This document shows, in pieces, positions 7,320 to 15,150 of a stretch of DNA of 33,448 nt (position 1 is its first letter; each line of letters starts with the position of its first letter). This DNA is from Streptomyces sp. MBT53 (GTDB lineage Bacteria; Actinomycetota; Actinomycetes; Streptomycetales; Streptomycetaceae). The notes beneath the pieces were generated by a model. It worked only from the letters and a program-made list of their open reading frames with translations, ran no database searches and was not told where the DNA came from. The translations under genes and the position numbers were made by a program. Location of the stretch: NCBI RefSeq assembly GCF_016654115.1, contig NZ_JAEQAZ010000017.1, positions 81,324-114,771 of the forward strand, written 5' to 3'.

Positions 7320-8073
7320 TCTTCTTAGGCCTGTTGAGAAATGAGCGGAGGCCCGTCGTCGCGTCCTCTGTGCCGAACACCCCTGTGAACAAGGCGCGTT
7401 CAAGAGCCAGGCCCGCCGACATACCCGCGTCCGTGCCGTGGTCCACCGCCTCTTTGATCGCCTCCAGGGCGGCCGGTGGGCCCTCGGACAGTTGGCGGGC
7501 GTAGGTCTGGGCGGCCTTCAAGGCATCGCCCACCGGGACGACCTCGTCCACCAACCCCAGCCGTAGCGCCTCGTCCGCCTTCACTCTGCGGCCGGTCATC
7601 AGGAGGTTCTTCGCTCGGGACGGGCCGATCAGACGCGCGAGGCGTTGTGTGCCGCCCGAACCCGGCATGATGCCCAGCTGGACCTCCGGCTGGGCGAAGA
7701 TCGCGTCCTCTGCCGCCACCCGGTAGTCCGCGGCCAGGGCCAGTTCCATGCCGCCGCCCAGCGCGTAGCCGGTGACCGCCGCGATCACCGGCATGGGCAA
7801 CCGCGCCACCTCGTCGAAAGTGCGCTGCAACGCGCGGTTCCAGCCGCGTATCTCCTCCGGGCCCATCGCGGCCAGGGCCTTGATGTCGGCGCCCGCGGCG
7901 AAGAGCCGTTCGCCGCCGTAGAGGACTACGGCCCGTACCGAGGGGGAGTCGGCCAGCTCGCGTACGCGGGCGGACAGCTCCTCTCTCTGCAGGGAGTCGA
8001 AGGCGTTCATCGGCGGGTTGTCGAGGCGGAGCGTGACGACCGGACCGTCGGTGTCGAGCCGGATGCGTGGCAC
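7309..8073 (-). CDS. Enoyl-CoA hydratase/isomerase (crotonase family)
   Basis: A 254-residue crotonase-fold protein, the usual family length. Oxyanion-hole segments are FAAGADIKAL (58-67) and GYALGGGMELAL (102-113). Both general acid/base glutamates of true hydratases are present, Glu110 (GGGMELA) and Glu130 (AQPEVQLGIMPGSGGTQRL). It should hydrate trans-2-enoyl-CoA to 3-hydroxyacyl-CoA. The frame is open up to 8193, but the GTG at 8073 is chosen because GAGGAGG lies 7 bases before it and the protein then begins PRIRLDTDGPVV, a normal crotonase N terminus. It is the first gene of the hydratase, alcohol dehydrogenase, acyl-CoA dehydrogenase operon. Its promoter region holds operator site C. 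The stop codon lies inside a perfect palindrome. Confidence 0.93.
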   Translation of the reverse strand: MPRIRLDTDGPVVTLRLDNPPMNAFDSLQREELSARVRELADSPSVRAVVLYGGERLFAAGADIKALAAMGPEEIRGWNRALQRTFDEVARLPMPVIAAVTGYALGGGMELALAADYRVAAEDAIFAQPEVQLGIMPGSGGTQRLARLIGPSRAKNLLMTGRRVKADEALRLGLVDEVVPVGDALKAAQTYARQLSEGPPAALEAIKEAVDHGTDAGMSAGLALERALFTGVFGTEDATTGLRSFLNRPKKSAP

Positions 8074-8176
8074 GTAGAACCCTCCTCGTCGGCGGAAGCG
8101 GCGGAAGCGGCGGCACGTGCGCCCGGGTGGTTGTCGATGCGCACGTGCCGTCGTAAAGTGCGGCTCATAGGTTTTA

Positions 8177-8192
8177 TAGACCAAGGGGTACA
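8177..8192. promoter_or_regulatory. TetR-type operator, site C (hydratase operon / ligase operon)
   Basis: TAGACCAAGGGGTACA has arms identical to site B read on the opposite strand, and the match extends outward (GTTT before and TAAA after at the same distances). It lies in a conspicuously A/T-rich stretch, 8168-8203, between the hydratase and ligase operons. It overlaps likely -10 elements in both directions (TATAAA on the minus strand, TACACT or TAAATT on the plus strand). It is a likely shared repressor site. Confidence 0.72.
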
Positions 8193-8213
8193 CTAAATTA
8201 TGTGAGTGGGCAA

Positions 8214-8225
8214 CCGACCGGTCGG
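8214..8225. promoter_or_regulatory. Perfect 12-bp palindrome in the ligase leader
   Basis: CCGACCGGTCGG, 22 bases beyond operator site C and 70 before the ligase start. It keeps the GACC/GGTC core of the operator arms but lacks the 4-base spacer. It may be a site for a second regulator, or chance in GC-rich DNA. Confidence 0.3.
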
Positions 8226-8295
8226 GATCCGGTTTGCCCCATGAGCCGTGGTCGAGCCGTGTTCAGCGCCGAACACCACAGAGCGAGAGTGAGCC

Positions 8296-9831
8296 GTGCA
8301 CAATTTCGCGAGCATCCTCGATTACCACCTGGCGCAGCGGCCCGAGGCCGTCGCCGTCGTCCAGGACGAGCGTTCTCTGACCGTCCGTCAACTGCATGAA
8401 CGGGTGAACCAGTTGGCGGCCGGCCTGGCGGAGCTGGGCGTCGGGCGCGGCGATGTCGTAGGTCTGCTGCTCTACAACCAGCCCGAATTCCTGGAGCTGG
8501 TGTACGCCACCAACCGGCTCGGCGCGGTCTTCCTGCCGCTCAACTACCGCCTCTCGGAAGAGGAGTGGCAGTACATCCTGGGGCACGCCCAGGCCAAGGT
8601 GATCGTCACCGAGCCGGAGTTCGTCCGGGCGGTGGAGCGCAGCGCCGGGTGTCTGACCGATCTGGAGCACCGGGTGCTGATCGGCGGGGGCGAGCCCTCC
8701 GAGGAGCCGTGGACCGACTACGAGGAGTTGCTGGCCCGGCACAAGGGGGAGCGGGTGGAGCCCGTGGACGTCGAACTCGACGATCTTCAGCGGCTCATGT
8801 ACACCTCGGGGACCACCTCACGGCCCAAGGGCGTTCGGATCACCTACGGGAACCTTGAGGCGAAGAACCTCGCGCACATCGTCCACTTCGGTCTTACGGC
8901 GGCGGACACCACGCTGGTGTGCGGGCCGCTCTACCACGTGGGCGGGCTGGACATGCCGGCCCTCGGGGTGCTGCACGCGGGCGGGAGTGTCGTACTTCAG
9001 CGGAAGTTCGACCCGCAGGGCGTGCTGGACGCGATCGAGAAACACCGGGTCACCAATGTGTGGCTGGCGCCCGCCATGGTCAACGCGGTGCTTGAGGTCC
9101 CGGATCGTGGGGAGTACGACACCAGCTCGGTGCGTTTCATTCTCGGCGGTGGTGAGAAGACACCCGAACCGGTGCTGCGGCGCATCATGACCGCGTTCCC
9201 CAACGCCTGGTTCGCCGACGCCTACGGGCTGACCGAGACCGTCTCCGGTGACACCTTCCTCGACCGCGAGCACTCGCTGTCCAAGCTCGGGTCGGTCGGG
9301 CGGCCCGTGCCGCAGACACGCGTGCGGATCGTCGACGACACGGGCGTCGAGGTTCCGGCCGGTGAGCTCGGGGAGATCACGCTGCGCGGGCCGAAGGTCT
9401 TCGCCGGGTATTGGAGGGATGAGAAGGCCACGGCCGCCGCGCTGCGGGACGGCTGGTTCCACACCGGTGACATCGGGCACGTCGACGAGGACGGCTTCCT
9501 CTATATCGACGACCGGAAGAAGGACATGATCGTCTCGGGCGGAGAGAACATCGCCACGCCCGAGGTGGAGCGTGTGCTGTACGAGCACCCGGCCGTTCTG
9601 GAGGCCGCCGTGGTCGGGCTCAACCACCCCCGGTGGGGTGAAGTCCCGCGCGCCTTCGTGGTGTTCAGGCCCGGCGAGGACGCCGGCGTGGAGGAACTGA
9701 GGGAGTTCTGCCGGGCCCGGCTCGCCAAGTTCAAGGTGCCGGCCCGCTTCGACATCGTCGACGAGCTGCCCCGTACCCCGTCCGGCAAGGTCCTCAAGCG
9801 GACCCTGCGCGACATCCCCGCGGAGGGCTGA
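8296..9831 (+). CDS. Acyl-CoA synthetase (ANL superfamily, fatty-acid-CoA ligase type)
   Basis: A 511-residue adenylate-forming ligase that activates a carboxylic acid with ATP and joins it to CoA. Motifs in order are the phosphate loop MYTSGTTSRPKG (168-179), YGLTETVSGD, the GWFHTGDIG ATP-binding segment, the hinge DDRKKDMIVSGGEN, and PRTPSGKVLKR with catalytic Lys498. It resembles medium- and long-chain or aromatic/terpenoid acid ligases, but the substrate is not defined. The start is GTG at 8296; the ribosome site is poor (GAGAGTGAG), so initiation could be weak or assisted. It is the first gene of a two-gene operon with the SDR gene and diverges from the hydratase operon across operator site C. 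Confidence 0.92.
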   Translation: MHNFASILDYHLAQRPEAVAVVQDERSLTVRQLHERVNQLAAGLAELGVGRGDVVGLLLYNQPEFLELVYATNRLGAVFLPLNYRLSEEEWQYILGHAQAKVIVTEPEFVRAVERSAGCLTDLEHRVLIGGGEPSEEPWTDYEELLARHKGERVEPVDVELDDLQRLMYTSGTTSRPKGVRITYGNLEAKNLAHIVHFGLTAADTTLVCGPLYHVGGLDMPALGVLHAGGSVVLQRKFDPQGVLDAIEKHRVTNVWLAPAMVNAVLEVPDRGEYDTSSVRFILGGGEKTPEPVLRRIMTAFPNAWFADAYGLTETVSGDTFLDREHSLSKLGSVGRPVPQTRVRIVDDTGVEVPAGELGEITLRGPKVFAGYWRDEKATAAALRDGWFHTGDIGHVDEDGFLYIDDRKKDMIVSGGENIATPEVERVLYEHPAVLEAAVVGLNHPRWGEVPRAFVVFRPGEDAGVEELREFCRARLAKFKVPARFDIVDELPRTPSGKVLKRTLRDIPAEG

Positions 9832-9834
9832 GCC

Positions 9835-10632
9835 ATGGCGGAATCCAAGGACGTGAACGACGCGAACGACGTGAATGCCCAACTCCGGCTCGACGGGCGG
9901 ACCGTGTGGGTGACGGGTGCGGGGAAGGGGCTCGGGCGGGCGATCGCCGTCGCGCTGTCCCAGGCCGGGGCGACCGTGGCCGCAACCGCCCGTACCGCGG
10001 CGGACCTTGAGAGTCTGGAGGCCGAACTCGCCGCCCATGGCGGCAAGGTGCTGGTGCTGCCCGGCTCGGTCGCCGACTCCGCCGTCGTGCGGACCGTCGT
10101 CGAGCGCATCATCGACGGCACCGGCCGTCTCGACGCGGTCGTCAACTGCGCCGGTACGAGTCCCCACTTCACCCGCAGCGAGCGCGTCACCGACGAGGAC
10201 TGGCAGCAGGTCATCGACGTCAATCTCCAGGGCACCTTCTACTGCTGCCGCGAGGCGGGGAAGGTGATGCTGGAGCAGCGTTCGGGTTCGATCGTCAACG
10301 TCTCCTCGGTGCACGCCCGTACCGGCTTCGAGCGGATCGCCGCCTACGCGGCCAGCAAGGGCGGGGTCGAGGCGCTGACCAAGTCCCTCGCCGTCGAGTG
10401 GGCCGACCGCGGGGTGCGGGTCAACGCCCTCGCGCCCGGCTACTTCCACACCGACCTCAGTTCGGGGCTGCTGGCCAGCCGCTGGGGCGAACGCATCGTC
10501 GACAGCACGCCGTTGGGCCGTGTGGGAGATGTGGAGGAGCTCGGCGGTGCCGCCGTCTTCCTCGCCTCGGACGCCTCGCGGTTCGTCACTGGGACGACCC
10601 TCACGGTGGACGGCGGGTGGACCGCGCGGTAG
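9835..10632 (+). CDS. SDR family oxidoreductase
   Basis: A 265-residue classical short-chain dehydrogenase. The nucleotide motif is TGAGKGLG (27-34), followed by NCAG (104-107), and the catalytic set Asn130, Ser158, Tyr171, Lys175 (YAASK). The C-terminal GTTLTVDGGW is typical. It probably oxidises or reduces an alcohol/ketone pair, possibly a 3-hydroxyacyl-CoA, which would complete beta-oxidation after the hydratase. The ATG lies 3 bases after the ligase stop, with GGAGGG inside the ligase end, so the genes are coupled. The first 14 residues are an unusual Asp/Asn-rich tail (KDVNDANDVN) encoded by a short imperfect direct repeat and precede the normal SDR start. The true start might be further in, but no better ribosome site was seen. 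Confidence 0.92.
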   Translation: MAESKDVNDANDVNAQLRLDGRTVWVTGAGKGLGRAIAVALSQAGATVAATARTAADLESLEAELAAHGGKVLVLPGSVADSAVVRTVVERIIDGTGRLDAVVNCAGTSPHFTRSERVTDEDWQQVIDVNLQGTFYCCREAGKVMLEQRSGSIVNVSSVHARTGFERIAAYAASKGGVEALTKSLAVEWADRGVRVNALAPGYFHTDLSSGLLASRWGERIVDSTPLGRVGDVEELGGAAVFLASDASRFVTGTTLTVDGGWTAR

Positions 10633-10654
10633 GAGGCGGATCGACCGCGCGGTC
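10621..10654. repeat. Two copies of the palindrome ACCGCGCGGT
   Basis: The 10-base palindrome occurs at 10621-10630, in the last SDR codons, and at 10644-10653, where it extends to GACCGCGCGGTC. The copies start 23 bases apart, about two helical turns. It may be a terminator-like structure or a binding site; chance is possible at this base composition. Confidence 0.3.
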
Positions 10655-10882
10655 GGGGCGGGCGGACCGTACGGCAGTTGGCCGATTCGCCTGCGGTGGC
10701 TGGGGCTTCAGGTGTGCACGGGGGCGCTCGTCCGTGCGCCGTTCTGTCCGTGAACTGGCTTGAAGAAGCCCGGCCACCCCGGCATCGTGAAGTCGGGGGA
10801 CGCGGTCCGAATCGTTGGTGGCAGTGCGACTTCGTGGCCTGAACTCTTCCGTTGACGCGGTGCTCAAGGGGGAGGGATCCGC

Positions 10883-13660
10883 ATGCCGGGACGGATGCCC
10901 GAAACGGTGTTTCTGGGCCGTGAGGACGAACTCGCGCGGATGGCCGCCCGGTTGCGCCGCGCCGGGCACAGCGAACCCCAGGTCGTGGTCGTCGACGGAC
11001 CCGCGGGGATCGGCAAGACCTCGCTGGTGCGCAGGTTCCTGAAGGATCTGGGGGCGGCCTACCGGGTGCTGCGGGCCAGCGGCTCGGAGGGCGAGGCGGA
11101 TCTGCCGTACGGCGTACTGGCCCAGCTGGTGGCGGGCCTCGCCGACGAACCGGACGCCCCACTGCGGGACTTGAACGGCTGCGGGCGGGCCGGCTCCGCA
11201 CTGCCGGATCCGATCGGCGTCGGCTCCGCGCTCATCGACGCCCTCGGCCGGGCCCAGGACCGTTCCCCGGTCGTCCTGGTCATCGACGACATGAACTGGG
11301 CCGACACACCCTCGCTGCACGCGCTCACCTTCGTTCTGCGCAGGCTGCGCGTGGACCGGGTGCTGACGCTGCTGGCGGCCCGCGACACCGTCGACCCGCG
11401 ACTGCCCGCCGGACTGCGCCGTGTCCTGGCCGAGGACAGCACGCTCAAACTGACGCTGGACGGACTCGGCGTCGACGAACTGGCCGAATTCGGCCGCGCG
11501 TTGGGCACGGCCCCGCTCTCGCGGCGGGCCGCCACCCGGCTGCAGGCGCACACCCACGGCAACCCGCTGCACACCCGCGCCCTGCTCGACCAGGTCCCCC
11601 GTGACGTCCTCGCGGCGAGCGACGCGACCCTGCCGGCCCCGCGCAGCTACGCACGCCTCGTCAACGACGGACTGGCCGCATGCACCTTCCCCGCCCAGCG
11701 GTTGGTGGCCGCGGCCAGCGTGCTCGGTATGTCCAGCCCGCTCCACAAGGCCGCGCGGGTCGGGGAGGTGGCCACCCCGCTGGACGCCCTGGAGGAGGCG
11801 GTGGCCGCCGGACTACTGGCCGAGGAACCGGCCGTGGACCTGCCCCGCGCGACCTTCGCCCATCCACTCCAACGGGCCGCCGTCTACCAGGGGTTGGGGC
11901 CGCGCCGGCGCTCGCATCTGCACGAGGCGGCGGCCCGGCTCGCGGACGAACCCGCCGAGGCGCTGCGCCACCGGGCCCGCGCCGCCGTCCAGCCCGACGC
12001 GGGCCTCGCGGACGAACTGGCCGCGTACGCCGCCCGGCAGGCCGACGAGGGCGCCTGGTCGGCCGCTGCCGCCTACCTCATGTCGGGTGCCCGACTGACC
12101 GCCGACCGCACCCGCGCCGAGGAACGCACCGTCCAGGCGGTGGAGTACCTCCTGCTCGCGGGAGACGTCGGCCAGGCCGTCGAACTCACCGACACCGTAC
12201 GGGCGTTGCCGCGGACCGCGCAGCAGCAGTACGTGCTCGGACGCCTCGCCCTGGAGTCCGGCCGCCAGGACGAGGCCCGCCGGGAACTGACCGCAGCCTG
12301 GCGCAGCCGGAGCGCCGACACCGAGCCGGAGACCGTGCGCTGCGTCGCCGAACAGATGGCCTGGTTGTGTCTCATCCAGAGCGACGCGCGCGGCGCGGTC
12401 AGCTGGGCCCGCCGGGGACTCGACACCGGACCCGGCGACCGGGCCTCGCTCCTGCGCGACGAACTCACTCTCGCGCTCGCGCTGACCGGACGGTTCGACG
12501 AAGGGCTCAAAGCCGTCGCGGACCTGCCCGAACACGGCCCCTACTCGGGCGCCAAGGAACTCGACGGACTGTTCGCGCGCGGCGCGCTGCGCATGTGGAA
12601 CGGGGAGTACGACGCCGCCTGCCGCGACCTGAGCGAGTCCTGCGCCGCGCACCGCAAGGGCGGTCTGCCGTCGGTGGTCGCGCCCTCCCTGGGCTATCTC
12701 GCCGACGCCGAGTACCGCGCCGGACGCTGGGACGAGGCCATCGCCCACAGCACCCAGGCCGTGTCCCTGGCCGAGGACACCGACCACAAGTCGATGCTGG
12801 CCCTGGCCCACGCGGTCGCCGCGTACCCGCTCGCGGGCCGCGGCGACTTCCCCGCCGCGCGGGAGCACGTGCGGTGTGCGATCGAGTACGCGAACCGGCT
12901 CGCCGACGCCAACGACCTGGCGTACGCGATGAGCGCGCTGGCCCTGCTGCGGGCCGCCGAGAGCGACCACGCGGGCGTGGTCGAGGCGCTGAGTCCGCTG
13001 CTCGGCCCGGAACTCGCCTACCGCGACGCCATCGACGAACCCGGGGTCTTCCCGTGGCGCCACCTCCTCGTCGAGGGCCTGGTCCGCACGGGCCGTACGC
13101 GCGAGGCCGAGGCGGTGCTCGTGCCGTACGAGACGCTGGCCGAGGCCCGTGGCCGCCGGCCCGACATGGCCGCCGCCGCCCGCTGCCGCGGCATGGTCGA
13201 AGGGGCGCGCGGCGACACCGACGCCGCCGAGCGGGCCTTCCGGGCGGGACTGCGCCACTGCGGCCAGGACACCACCTGCTGGGAGCGGGCACTGCTGCAC
13301 CTCGCCTACGGCGCGTTCCTGCGCCGCGGCTCCAAGCGCGGTGCCGCCGCCGTCGAACTCGACGTTGCCTGGGCCGCGTTCACCCGCCTGGACGCCGTGC
13401 CCTTCCTGGAGCAGTGCCGTACGGAACTCGCCGCCTGCGGACGCGCCTCGGCCCGCCCGCGCACCGCCTCCCACTCGGTGCTCACCCCGCAGGAACTCAC
13501 CGTGGGCAACCTCGCCGCCCAGGGCCTGAGCAACCGGCAGATCGCCCGGGAGCTGGCCCTCAGCATCAAGACCATCGAGTACCACCTCGGGCACATCTAC
13601 GCGAAGCTCGGCCTCACCTCACGCGTGGGCCTCGTCGCCGCCCTGGCTCCCGCACCTTGA
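10883..13660 (+). CDS. LAL-type LuxR family transcriptional regulator with AAA ATPase domain
   Basis: A 925-residue large ATP-binding LuxR regulator, full length for the family. Walker A is GPAGIGKT (39-46) after the LGREDEL entry motif, and Walker B is VVLVIDDMNWAD (130-141). The middle 500 residues are Ala/Leu/Arg-rich helical repeats of TPR type. The last 60 residues are a LuxR/GerE helix-turn-helix (LTPQELTVGNLAAQGLSNRQ, then SIKTIEYHLGHIYAKLG). These proteins usually activate catabolic or antibiotic genes in response to a bound ligand. GGGGGAGGG precedes the ATG at 10883. It follows the ligase-SDR operon after 250 bases, which hold two short palindromes and a GAAGTCG/CGACTTC inverted pair (10789-10795, 10827-10833). 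Its targets are unknown. A link to the upstream cluster or the downstream peptidases is possible but not shown. Confidence 0.92.
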   Translation: MPGRMPETVFLGREDELARMAARLRRAGHSEPQVVVVDGPAGIGKTSLVRRFLKDLGAAYRVLRASGSEGEADLPYGVLAQLVAGLADEPDAPLRDLNGCGRAGSALPDPIGVGSALIDALGRAQDRSPVVLVIDDMNWADTPSLHALTFVLRRLRVDRVLTLLAARDTVDPRLPAGLRRVLAEDSTLKLTLDGLGVDELAEFGRALGTAPLSRRAATRLQAHTHGNPLHTRALLDQVPRDVLAASDATLPAPRSYARLVNDGLAACTFPAQRLVAAASVLGMSSPLHKAARVGEVATPLDALEEAVAAGLLAEEPAVDLPRATFAHPLQRAAVYQGLGPRRRSHLHEAAARLADEPAEALRHRARAAVQPDAGLADELAAYAARQADEGAWSAAAAYLMSGARLTADRTRAEERTVQAVEYLLLAGDVGQAVELTDTVRALPRTAQQQYVLGRLALESGRQDEARRELTAAWRSRSADTEPETVRCVAEQMAWLCLIQSDARGAVSWARRGLDTGPGDRASLLRDELTLALALTGRFDEGLKAVADLPEHGPYSGAKELDGLFARGALRMWNGEYDAACRDLSESCAAHRKGGLPSVVAPSLGYLADAEYRAGRWDEAIAHSTQAVSLAEDTDHKSMLALAHAVAAYPLAGRGDFPAAREHVRCAIEYANRLADANDLAYAMSALALLRAAESDHAGVVEALSPLLGPELAYRDAIDEPGVFPWRHLLVEGLVRTGRTREAEAVLVPYETLAEARGRRPDMAAAARCRGMVEGARGDTDAAERAFRAGLRHCGQDTTCWERALLHLAYGAFLRRGSKRGAAAVELDVAWAAFTRLDAVPFLEQCRTELAACGRASARPRTASHSVLTPQELTVGNLAAQGLSNRQIARELALSIKTIEYHLGHIYAKLGLTSRVGLVAALAPAP

Positions 13661-13666
13661 GAGCCC

Positions 13667-13694
13667 GCCGGCCCGGGGCATCCCCCGGGCCGGC
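13667..13694. terminator. Bidirectional terminator hairpin
   Basis: A perfect 12-bp GC stem (13667-13678 with 13683-13694) and a CATC loop, directly after the LAL stop and before the convergent small gene. Confidence 0.8.
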
Positions 13695-13714
13695 CCACAG
13701 CGCTGCCCTCGTGC

Positions 13715-14116
13715 CTACGGCTCGATCAGGAACATCTCGCTGGTCTTGAAGTCGGCGTCGAAGTTCCGCACACCGACGAGGAGGTAGGCGTACACCTGGC
13801 ACAGATGCCCACCGCGTCCCGCCAGCGCGGCCGGCTCCACGGTGTAGAGGAACGCCTGGTCCTCCTGCGGCCAAGTGGCGTCCATGAAGGCGCCGTTCGT
13901 GGGTCCTGCCACCTTGAAGGGGATGTTGTCGTTCGCGGTGATGTCACGGACGAGGATCTCCACCCGGTACTTGCCGCCGCCCCCCAGGAGCGTCGATCCG
14001 CACTCCCCCTCCAGGACGATCTCGATCTCCCCGTTGGCTTCGAACGTCACGTCGGCGATGGTGCTCTTGGGCCGTCGGGTGAACACCCGCGCCAGTTCGG
14101 CATTGTTCGGTCCCAT
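13715..14116 (-). CDS. Protein of unknown function, 133 residues
   Basis: I do not recognise a family. The frame is open to 14260, but the ATG at 14116 has GGGAG at good spacing and the protein then begins MGPNNAELARVF. The sequence alternates hydrophobic and polar residues (VTFEANGEIEIVLEG, KYRVEILVRDI, AYLLVGVRNFDADF), which suggests a mostly beta-strand sandwich. It has two cysteines (in GECGST and HLCQVYAY) and no signal peptide or membrane segment. It is monocistronic, convergent with the LAL gene and divergent from the peptidase operon, with 200 bases of shared upstream DNA. Its coding quality and ribosome site support a real gene. A beta-rich ligand-binding or self-assembling protein is a guess only. 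Confidence 0.7.
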   Translation of the reverse strand: MGPNNAELARVFTRRPKSTIADVTFEANGEIEIVLEGECGSTLLGGGGKYRVEILVRDITANDNIPFKVAGPTNGAFMDATWPQEDQAFLYTVEPAALAGRGGHLCQVYAYLLVGVRNFDADFKTSEMFLIEP

Positions 14117-14257
14117 GGTCGTCTCCCTCGCGTTCCCCGAAGACGGCGAGCGGCTCGCGGATGGAGCGGCTTCGACCGTCACCTGCACGCGGACTCTAGG
14201 AACGGTCCAGGGTGCCGCGCCCCAGAGGCGAGGTCGGGGATAACCCTGGCGTGGGGA

Positions 14258-14284
14258 CACCAGGGGGTGCGGCGCTTCCTGGTG
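14258..14284. promoter_or_regulatory. Inverted repeat upstream of the peptidase operon
   Basis: CACCAGG (14258-14264) and CCTGGTG (14278-14284) are perfect 7-base arms 13 bases apart. They end 33 bases before the start of the M55 gene and just before the predicted -10 box. The size and position fit an operator, but the regulator is unknown. Confidence 0.35.
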
Positions 14285-14302
14285 GGCCGCATCGTCGGCG
14301 CG

Positions 14303-14308
14303 TAACGT
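14303..14308 (+). promoter_or_regulatory. Predicted -10 box for a leaderless peptidase transcript
   Basis: TAACGT fits the TANNNT pattern and lies 8 bases before the ATG at 14317, which has no recognisable ribosome site. A transcript starting at or near the A of the ATG would explain both facts. Confidence 0.4.
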
Positions 14309-14316
14309 GACGCAGC

Positions 14317-15150
14317 ATGAAGATCCTCATCAGCGCCGACATGGAGGGTGCCACCGGCGTCACCTGGCCCGCCGACGTGTTGCCGGGGACACCGCAGTGG
14401 GAGCGGTGCCGTTCGCTGTTCACCTCGGACGTGAACGCCGCCGTCCTCGGCTTCTACGACGGCGGAGCCGACGAGGTGCTCGTCAACGAGGCGCACTGGA
14501 CGATGCGCAATCTGCTCCTTGAACGGCTGGACGAGCGGACGCAGATGCTCACCGGGCGGCACAAGTCGCTGTCCATGGTGGAGGGCGTGCAGCACGGCGA
14601 CGTCGACGGCATCGCGTTCGTCGGCTACCACGCGGGCGCCGGCATGGAGGGCGTCCTCGCCCACACCTATCTCGCCAACTCGATCACCGGGGTGTGGCTG
14701 AACGACGTCCGCGCGAGCGAGGGACTGCTCAACGCGCATGTCGTCGCCGAGTACGGGGTACCGGTGATCCTTGTCACGGGTGACGACGTGGCCTGCGAGG
14801 ACGCCCTCGGGTACGCGCCCGGGGCACTGAAGGTCGCCGTCAAGGACCATGTGTCGCGGTACGCGGCCGTGTGCCGGACACCGGCCAGGACGGCCGCCGA
14901 CATCCGCGCGGCGGCGAAGGAGGCGGCGAAGCTGGCGGTCCGTCAGGAACCGGTGCGGGGCGGTCCGTTCACCGTCGCCCTCGAATTCGACGCCGAGCAT
15001 CTCGCGATGGCCGCCACCGTCGTGCCCGGTGTCGAGCGGGTCGGGGAGCGGAAGGTCGCGTACACCGGCGACACCATGTACGAGGGGATCCGAACCTTCA
15101 AGGCGGTCACCACGATCGTCTCGGCCGCGGTGGAGGAGCAGTATGGCTGA
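14317..15150 (+). CDS. M55 family D-aminopeptidase (DppA type)
   Basis: A 277-residue zinc metallopeptidase of family M55, which removes N-terminal D-amino acids from short peptides. Residues matching the two-zinc centre of Bacillus DppA are all visible: Asp8 and Glu10 (ISADMEGATG), His60 (VNEAHW), His105 (GYHAGAGM) and Glu135 (VRASEG). His116 (VLAHT) fits the catalytic position. The first gene of a tight four-gene run of peptidases, it ends inside the start of the M20 gene with an 8-base overlap. It lacks a clear ribosome site, consistent with a leaderless start. In Bacillus the homologue is encoded with a dipeptide transporter; no transporter gene is present in this window. The likely role is use of D-Ala-containing peptides from cell wall turnover. 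Confidence 0.93.
   Translation: MKILISADMEGATGVTWPADVLPGTPQWERCRSLFTSDVNAAVLGFYDGGADEVLVNEAHWTMRNLLLERLDERTQMLTGRHKSLSMVEGVQHGDVDGIAFVGYHAGAGMEGVLAHTYLANSITGVWLNDVRASEGLLNAHVVAEYGVPVILVTGDDVACEDALGYAPGALKVAVKDHVSRYAAVCRTPARTAADIRAAAKEAAKLAVRQEPVRGGPFTVALEFDAEHLAMAATVVPGVERVGERKVAYTGDTMYEGIRTFKAVTTIVSAAVEEQYG

Noticed and set aside
8202..8399. A 65-codon open frame beginning near operator site C
   Set aside because: It has no ribosome site, overlaps the ligase start in another frame and shows no recognisable sequence.
11680..13749. Long open frames on both strands over the LAL gene
   Set aside because: Their translations are Arg/Pro/Gly-rich shadows. The LAL frame has Walker and helix-turn-helix motifs throughout.
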